Below, piece after piece: positions 13,265-17,450 of a stretch of 17,450 nt of DNA. The DNA is from Clostridiales bacterium (GTDB taxonomy: Bacteria > Bacillota_A > Clostridia > Saccharofermentanales > Saccharofermentanaceae), in assembly GCA_024695545.1 (NCBI GenBank), contig JAILHZ010000161.1, positions 1-17,450 on the forward strand. The letters are read 5' to 3'. Below the pieces are notes generated by a model. It saw nothing but the letters and a program-made list of their open reading frames with translations, searched no databases and had not been told where the DNA came from. The position numbers were made by a program, and so were the translations under genes. Position 1 is the first letter of the stretch. Each line of letters begins with the position of its first letter.

Positions 13265-15282
13265 AAAGAAGAACGATCCGTTCCATTCTGATCCTGACGA
13301 CGATGAGCATGATCCTCTCGTCCTGCAGCGCACCGAAGAAACATGAAGAGACTCTCCCGGCCGATCTGCCGAGACCGACGGTGACGACAGTGGAGACAGA
13401 GCCGACCGAGACGGAAGAGACGCTTCCGCCTTATCACTGCATAAACCCGAAGTTTGAAGGACTTACCGCAGAGGAGGTCTGCGCACTTCTGACAGTAGAA
13501 GAGAAGGCCAACCAGATGGTGCAGGGCGCGAACTATAATATGCCGCTCGATGAGATGCAGAAGAACTGCTACGGATCCGTACTTTCCCATTATCCGGAGT
13601 GGCCGGCGAGCCCGCAGGAAGAGTGGGCGGAGGTCGTTTTCCGCTATCAGGACGCGGCTCTTCTTTCGGATACGCGTATCCCGTTCATCTATGCAAACGA
13701 CTGTACCCACGGTGTACTTGAGGCCAGGGGATCAGTGATTTTTCCGCAGAATATCAATATCGGCGCGGCCGATGACGAGAAGCTGACCTATGAGATGGGC
13801 ATTCTCACGGGATCCGACATGTTGCACTGCGGTTTCCTGTGGTCATTCTCACCGTGTGTAGCGACGGCGCAGGACCCGCGCTGGGGACGTACGTATGAAT
13901 CCTATTCCACTGACACGGCGCTTGTGACCAAGCACGCGCTCGCATATACGAAGGGCCTGCAGACACAGGGCATCGCTCCGTGTCCGAAGCATTTCCTCGG
14001 TGACGGAAATGTGGTATACGGAACCGGTGAGGGCGATAACCTGATCGACCGTGGCGATGCGAAGCTGACGGAAGAAGAGATCCAGAAGCAGCTGGCCGTG
14101 TATAAGGAACTGATCGATGCGGGTGTTCCGTCGATCATGCTGTCCCACTCTTCGCTGAATGGAAAGAAAATGCACGAGAATACAGAGCTCATCCGCCGTC
14201 TGCGTGAGGACCTCGGATTCAAGGGCGTGATCCTTTCCGACTGGGAGTCGCTGCATAACTGCTCCGGAGCGAGCGATAAGGAGAATGTTATCCTCTGCGT
14301 CAACGCCGGCTGCGACATGCTGATGGAAGGCGAGCATTACGCGGAGACAAGAGACTATCTTATCGAGGCGATCAATGAGGAATCTATCCCGATGGAGCGC
14401 ATCGATGAGGCGGTCACACATATCCTGCAGTTGAAGATGGATCTGGGTCTTTTCAGAGATCCTTTCCTCGAGAACCGTGTTCCTTCCTATGAATGGAACA
14501 GCGATCACGCGCACTCGGTGGCCAGAGAACTGGCACAGAAGTCCATGGTTCCACTGGTTCTTCCGGAGGATGGACCGATCACTCTTACTGAAGGCATGAA
14601 GGTCTATGTCATGGGACCGGCAGCGGATGATTCCGGTGTGCTCTGCGGAGGCTGGACATATCTGTGGCAGGGCGGAACCGATGCGGATGCCGAGGGCGGA
14701 CGCTGGTGCACCGAGGGCCCGACGATCATGGAAGCGCTGAAGGCCAGCTCTGCAGAGATCGGATTCGAGATCGTGACCGATCCGGAGCAGATGGATGAAT
14801 GTGACGTGATCCTTCTTTGCGTAGGTGAGAAGCCGTACGCAGAGTGGTATGGTGATACCGAGGATCTGTCGATCACGGGAGCCCTGGCACTTGACGGAAA
14901 TAAGGAAGTGATTGCGAAAGTCGCTGAGTATAAGAAGAGTAACGAAGGCAAGAAAAAGAGCGAGCAGAAGGAACTGAAACCGGTCATCACGCTGATCGTG
15001 GCCGGAAGAAATGTCCTGATTTCCGATTATGCTGCTGACTGGGACGAGGTCGTCATGTGCTATCTGCCGGGCTCTGAGGGCGGTAACGCCGTAAGCGACA
15101 TACTTACCGGCAAGGCTTCATTCTACGGACGTCTTCCGATGCCTTACTATTCCTCTATCGATCAGATCGGCTCCGAGACCGGTGAGGTATGGCTGCCGGT
15201 CGGATTCTCCGCGGCGGAGAAGAAAGAAGAAGGACAGGAGCCGGAAACTTCAGAGACCACTGCCGCGACCGAGGAGAACTAA
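13261..15282 (+). CDS. GH3 family beta-glucosidase/exo-glucosidase lipoprotein
   Basis: A 673-residue lipoprotein glycosidase expected to remove glucose (or another beta-linked sugar) from oligosaccharide ends at the cell surface. The N-terminus MKRRTIRSILILTTMSMILS is a signal peptide with lipobox LSSC (C22). A Thr/Pro/Glu linker covers 30-57, then the GH3 barrel: CYGSVLS (103-109), FIYANDCTHG (142-151), DPRWGRTYES (205-214), CPKHFLGDG (241-249) and GVILSDWES (322-330) with predicted nucleophile D327. The C-terminal GH3 sandwich holds GEKPYAEWYGD (522-532) with likely acid/base E528, and ends at VWLPVGF. The motif set resembles the barley ExoI/ExoP branch, whose members are mostly exo-acting on beta-glucans. 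No fibronectin-III domain follows; the tail is a Glu/Thr-rich stretch. AAGGAG (13244-13249) supports the ATG. The specific substrate is inferred only. Confidence 0.92.
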   Translation: MKRRTIRSILILTTMSMILSSCSAPKKHEETLPADLPRPTVTTVETEPTETEETLPPYHCINPKFEGLTAEEVCALLTVEEKANQMVQGANYNMPLDEMQKNCYGSVLSHYPEWPASPQEEWAEVVFRYQDAALLSDTRIPFIYANDCTHGVLEARGSVIFPQNINIGAADDEKLTYEMGILTGSDMLHCGFLWSFSPCVATAQDPRWGRTYESYSTDTALVTKHALAYTKGLQTQGIAPCPKHFLGDGNVVYGTGEGDNLIDRGDAKLTEEEIQKQLAVYKELIDAGVPSIMLSHSSLNGKKMHENTELIRRLREDLGFKGVILSDWESLHNCSGASDKENVILCVNAGCDMLMEGEHYAETRDYLIEAINEESIPMERIDEAVTHILQLKMDLGLFRDPFLENRVPSYEWNSDHAHSVARELAQKSMVPLVLPEDGPITLTEGMKVYVMGPAADDSGVLCGGWTYLWQGGTDADAEGGRWCTEGPTIMEALKASSAEIGFEIVTDPEQMDECDVILLCVGEKPYAEWYGDTEDLSITGALALDGNKEVIAKVAEYKKSNEGKKKSEQKELKPVITLIVAGRNVLISDYAADWDEVVMCYLPGSEGGNAVSDILTGKASFYGRLPMPYYSSIDQIGSETGEVWLPVGFSAAEKKEEGQEPETSETTAATEEN

Positions 15283-15327
15283 AGGTTCCCCGACGGGTGC
15301 TTTTGCCGGAGAATGAGGAGTCGGGAA

Positions 15328-15696
15328 ATGGCGGAAGAAAGAGCGAAATACGGATACTGCCCCAAGTGCGGCGAGCCTTTTGAACGGCCGTATACGCACT
15401 GCCCGTTCTGTAACGCGGTGAACCCGCATCTGGAGCAGGACCTCGAGAAGAAGCGCCAGAACTCCGACGAGCTCCTTAAGAAACAGCTCGAGGCGAACCG
15501 TGAGTGGGTCAGCCAGAACCGCGCGGAGGTCAAGATGCAGGTCGATGCGCAGATCGACCAGAATCTTCGTGAGATGAACAGGCAGATCAAGGACACGACA
15601 GGTGCTTTTACCAAGGGGAAAGCACCGCTATTGTGGCTTCTGATCATTGGGGGAATTGCGCTTCTGGTAATCGGGCTGTGGCTGCTTTTGAAGTAG
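15328..15696 (+). CDS. Zinc-ribbon protein with coiled coil and C-terminal membrane anchor
   Basis: A 122-residue protein. Residues 11-28 form a four-cysteine zinc ribbon (CPKC at 11-14, CPFC at 25-28). Residues about 35-90 are a charged helical, probably coiled-coil stretch (LEKKRQNSDELLKKQLEANR and onwards). Residues about 98-121 are one membrane segment (PLLWLLIIGGIALLVIGLWL), so it should be tail-anchored with the zinc ribbon in the cytoplasm. The ATG at 15328 is chosen over the in-frame ATG at 15313 because GAGGAG (15315-15320) lies seven bases before it and overlaps the earlier one. It lies 45 bases after the GH3 gene. The function is unknown; similar small proteins are common in Clostridia. 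The frame contains a hairpin, GGTGCTTT (15601-15608) with AAAGCACC (15619-15626). Confidence 0.82.
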   Translation: MAEERAKYGYCPKCGEPFERPYTHCPFCNAVNPHLEQDLEKKRQNSDELLKKQLEANREWVSQNRAEVKMQVDAQIDQNLREMNRQIKDTTGAFTKGKAPLLWLLIIGGIALLVIGLWLLLK

Positions 15697-15709
15697 AAGG
15701 TAGCGAATA

Positions 15710-16156
15710 GTGTTTCCCGAGAGATACAAAAAGTGGATTAAGAGAGCGATCATTATTCTGATCCTGCTCCCGATATTCCTGGTCCTTTTCGTTCTTCCAC
15801 TAAATCAGGGAATGATCAAAGACGGCGGCACAAGGTGCTACGGCCCTGTTCTCGGTGTGTATGAATACCGCAAGGTGCACGGGCTCACCAGCAAAAAAGA
15901 TAAAGACGGGAACCAGGTTTATCTGGTCGGAAGCGAGTTCTATATTTTCGGGTGCAAGGTTCATAGCAATACCCACTATGAGGCGGGTAAAACAGGGCGA
16001 AGAGTCGAGGAGGATGAGATGACGCCGATGATTTCTCCGAAGAATGATGCGGTGAATCAGGTAACTGCAGAAATTGATTCGTACCTGTTTGACGAGGAAA
16101 CGAAGGAGACGAAAGATACGAAGGAGACCACACGGTTCCGGCTGTCGGATACGTGA
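15710..16156 (+). CDS. Small membrane-anchored protein of unknown function
   Basis: A 148-residue frame from a GTG start with AGAAGG (15695-15700) nine bases upstream. A basic N-terminus (RYKKWIKR) precedes one hydrophobic segment at about 12-32 (AIIILILLPIFLVLFVLPL), a signal anchor placing the rest outside the cell. The middle (CYGPVLGVYEYRKVHGL, then DGNQVYLVGSEFYIFGCKVH) looks like a small beta domain, and the C-terminal 25 residues are rich in Lys, Glu and Thr. I do not recognise a family. It begins 13 bases after the zinc-ribbon gene, so it is the last gene of that operon. It is followed by the 53-bp repeat array, with no clear terminator on this strand. Confidence 0.7.
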   Translation: MFPERYKKWIKRAIIILILLPIFLVLFVLPLNQGMIKDGGTRCYGPVLGVYEYRKVHGLTSKKDKDGNQVYLVGSEFYIFGCKVHSNTHYEAGKTGRRVEEDEMTPMISPKNDAVNQVTAEIDSYLFDEETKETKDTKETTRFRLSDT

Positions 16157-16203
16157 GGGTTAGTTTAAGCGTGTTTGTGGGGCTCGGCGCAGGCCGCTGT
16201 CGG

Positions 16204-16485
16204 GGGAAACGAGGAAAAGTGCAGTTTCCCGTGGCGGTTGGAAGTGCTTTTTTCAAGGGAAAATTGAATAATCGCGGTTTTACGTGACGTTTTGAAGGGC
16301 CATCGTCGGGGGGAATTTGAAATATTACGGTTTCCCTTGTTAGTTTTTCAAGAAATCCATCAGGGTAAATATGGAAAAGCACTATTTCCCGTGTTTTTCA
16401 CGCCCAAATTCATCACGTGAAACTTGAAAAACTGCGGTTTCCTGTGTTTTACCACAAAAAACTAACAAGGGAAAACCCGTTTTCC
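16204..16485. repeat. Array of six diverged tandem repeats of about 53 bp with internal dyads
   Basis: Units begin with GGGAAA or a variant at 16204, 16257, 16311, 16363, 16417 and 16469, spaced 53, 54, 52, 54 and 52 bases. Each has a partner TTTCCC-like element about 13-16 bases later (GTTTCCCGTG at 16224, then variants at 16277, 16330, 16384 and 16437), so each unit can form a hairpin. The first 30 bases are the best conserved, roughly GGGAAAMTTGAAAAA followed by NTGCGGTTTCCCGTG. The end of units 2-4 shares a CATC. The last unit is short and overlaps a hairpin near the next gene. The array fills the gap of about 345 bases between convergent genes, and no protein frame explains it. Confidence 0.75.
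16457..16485 (-). terminator. Possible terminator of the acyl-CoA synthetase gene within the last repeat unit
   Basis: On the minus strand GGAAAA, a CGGG loop and TTTTCC form a six-bp hairpin (16485-16470), followed by CTTGTTAGTTTTT. It starts about 18 bases after the stop codon at 16503. The stem is AT-rich, so strength is uncertain. Confidence 0.45.
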
Positions 16486-16502
16486 AGGTTTTATAGAGCA
16501 GA

Positions 16503-17450
16503 TCAGGAATCCTTACCGTCTCTGATGACGTTTCTCTTGATCTTACCGGAGATGGTCTTCGGAAGCTCTGTGACGAACTCAACGACACGCGGGTACTTGT
16601 ACGGTGCGGTGTTGGTCTTAACGTATTCCTGGATCTCTTTCTTGAGTTCTTCAGTCGGCTCGGCACGGCCCGGAACGAGTACGATGGTGGCCTTAACGAC
16701 CATACCGCGGACGCCCTGCGGGTCAGGTGTTCCTGTTACGGCACACTCGAGTACGTACGGCAGCTCCATGATGACGCTCTCGATCTCGAATGGTCCGATA
16801 CGGTATCCGGAAGACTTGATAACATCATCGACACGACCGACGTACCAGATGTAGCCATCTTCGTCCTTCCAGGCAGTATCACCTGTGTGGAAGTAGCCGT
16901 CGTGCCAGGATTCTTTGGTCTTTTCTTCGTTTCTGTAGTAGCCGAGGTAGAGACCGCACGGAACGACTTCGGTCGTCTTGATGCAGATCTCACCGGTGGT
17001 GCCCGGAGGACAGTCATTGCCGTCTTCATCGAGGATATGGACGTCATACGGTGTGACAGCCTTGCCCATGGAACCGAGACGGATCGCGGAACCGACGAGG
17101 TTACCGATGACGAGGGAAGTCTCGGTCTGACCGAAGCCTTCCATCAGGCGGATACCCGTGGCTCTCATGAACTGGTTGAATACCTCAGGGTTCAGAGCCT
17201 CGCCGGCAACGGTTGCATACTTCAGGGAAGTCAGATCGTACTGGGACAGATCTTCCTTAACGAGGAAGCGGTACATGGTCGGCGGAGCGCAGAATGTCGT
17301 TACGTGATACTTGGCAAACATCGGCAGGATCTCGTTGGCATGGAATCTGTCGAAGTCGAAAGTAAAGGTAGGAGCTTCGCAGAGCCACTGGCCGTAAAGC
17401 TTACCCCAGAGGGATTTACCCCAGCCGGTATCGGAGATCGTGAAGTGCAG
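16503..17450 (-). CDS. AMP-forming acyl-CoA synthetase, C-terminal part (N-terminus beyond window)
   Basis: The last 315 residues of an adenylate-forming acyl-CoA synthetase that activates a carboxylic acid with ATP and CoA. The frame stays open from the window edge, through [20 protein letters not shown] and APPTMYRFL, to [19 protein letters not shown] (the ATP-binding motif), [20 protein letters not shown] followed by [18 protein letters not shown] (hinge and A8 motif) and [17 protein letters not shown], which carries the catalytic lysine of the A10 motif. This pattern fits the acetyl/medium-chain acyl-CoA synthetase (AcsA/MACS-like) group better than long-chain FadD types. The true substrate (acetate, propionate, butyrate or a branched or aromatic acid) cannot be read from this part. 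The internal ATG at 17321 is not the start, because homologous sequence continues upstream of it. Confidence 0.93.
   Translation of the reverse strand: MHFTISDTGWGKSLWGKLYGQWLCEAPTFTFDFDRFHANEILPMFAKYHVTTFCAPPTMYRFLVKEDLSQYDLTSLKYATVAGEALNPEVFNQFMRATGIRLMEGFGQTETSLVIGNLVGSAIRLGSMGKAVTPYDVHILDEDGNDCPPGTTGEICIKTTEVVPCGLYLGYYRNEEKTKESWHDGYFHTGDTAWKDEDGYIWYVGRVDDVIKSSGYRIGPFEIESVIMELPYVLECAVTGTPDPQGVRGMVVKATIVLVPGRAEPTEELKKEIQEYVKTNTAPYKYPRVVEFVTELPKTISGKIKRNVIRDGKDS

Noticed and set aside
15313..15327. ATG start of the zinc-ribbon gene at 15313
   Set aside because: This ATG overlaps the GAGGAG that serves the ATG at 15328.
16204..16485. CRISPR array
   Set aside because: Units are only loosely similar, there are no invariant 25-37 base repeats with unique spacers, and no cas genes are near.

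Overview
The window looks like chromosomal DNA of an anaerobic, low-GC-lineage Gram-positive bacterium of the class Clostridia, probably a gut or rumen fibre degrader. The reasons are strong AGGAGG-type ribosome binding sites, sigma-A promoters with extended -10 elements, lipoproteins with Thr/Pro/Glu-rich spacers, two plant-polysaccharide glycosidases (GH51 and GH3), paired MATE exporters and a c-di-GMP protein with a membrane sensor. The genus is not determinable from the sequence alone. No phage, transposase, CRISPR array, tRNA or rRNA was seen.

Layout. (1) 1-965, minus: ATP-pyrophosphatase/dimerisation part of GMP synthase, complete at its N-terminus and lacking the usual glutaminase domain. 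Divergent from it, 1182-3667, plus: an XRE-type DNA-binding protein translationally coupled (ATGA) to a secreted lipoprotein of unknown function. (2) 3669-8075, minus: a three-gene operon of two MATE exporters and a cytoplasmic GH51 alpha-L-arabinofuranosidase; its last stop codon is one base from the stop of the convergent lipoprotein gene. (3) 8076-8624: a 549-base gap without protein genes. It holds a palindrome shared by two divergent promoters and a free-standing gene for a highly structured RNA of about 260 nt, with its own promoter, a perfect 17-bp closing helix and an intrinsic terminator. (4) 8625-10736, minus: two COG0523 (CobW/P47K) GTPases, the first with a very His-rich metal-binding stretch, the second apparently fused to a YcgQ/DUF1980-type C-terminal domain; a metal (probably zinc) homeostasis unit. 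(5) 10878-16156, plus: a membrane-bound degenerate-GGDEF/EAL c-di-GMP phosphodiesterase, then a likely operon of a shortened MgtC-like membrane protein, a GH3 glucosidase lipoprotein, a zinc-ribbon membrane protein and a small membrane-anchored protein. (6) 16157-16502: a gap filled by six diverged tandem repeats of about 53 bp, each with a GGGAAA...TTTCCC dyad. (7) 16503-17450, minus: C-terminal part of an AMP-forming acyl-CoA synthetase.

The genes do not form one pathway. The recognisable themes are plant-cell-wall sugar release (GH51 inside the cell, GH3 on the surface), metal chaperoning, export and c-di-GMP turnover. The most unusual elements are non-coding: the structured RNA gene and the 53-bp repeat array. 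Among proteins, the GTPase-DUF1980 fusion and the internally deleted MgtC-like gene stand out.
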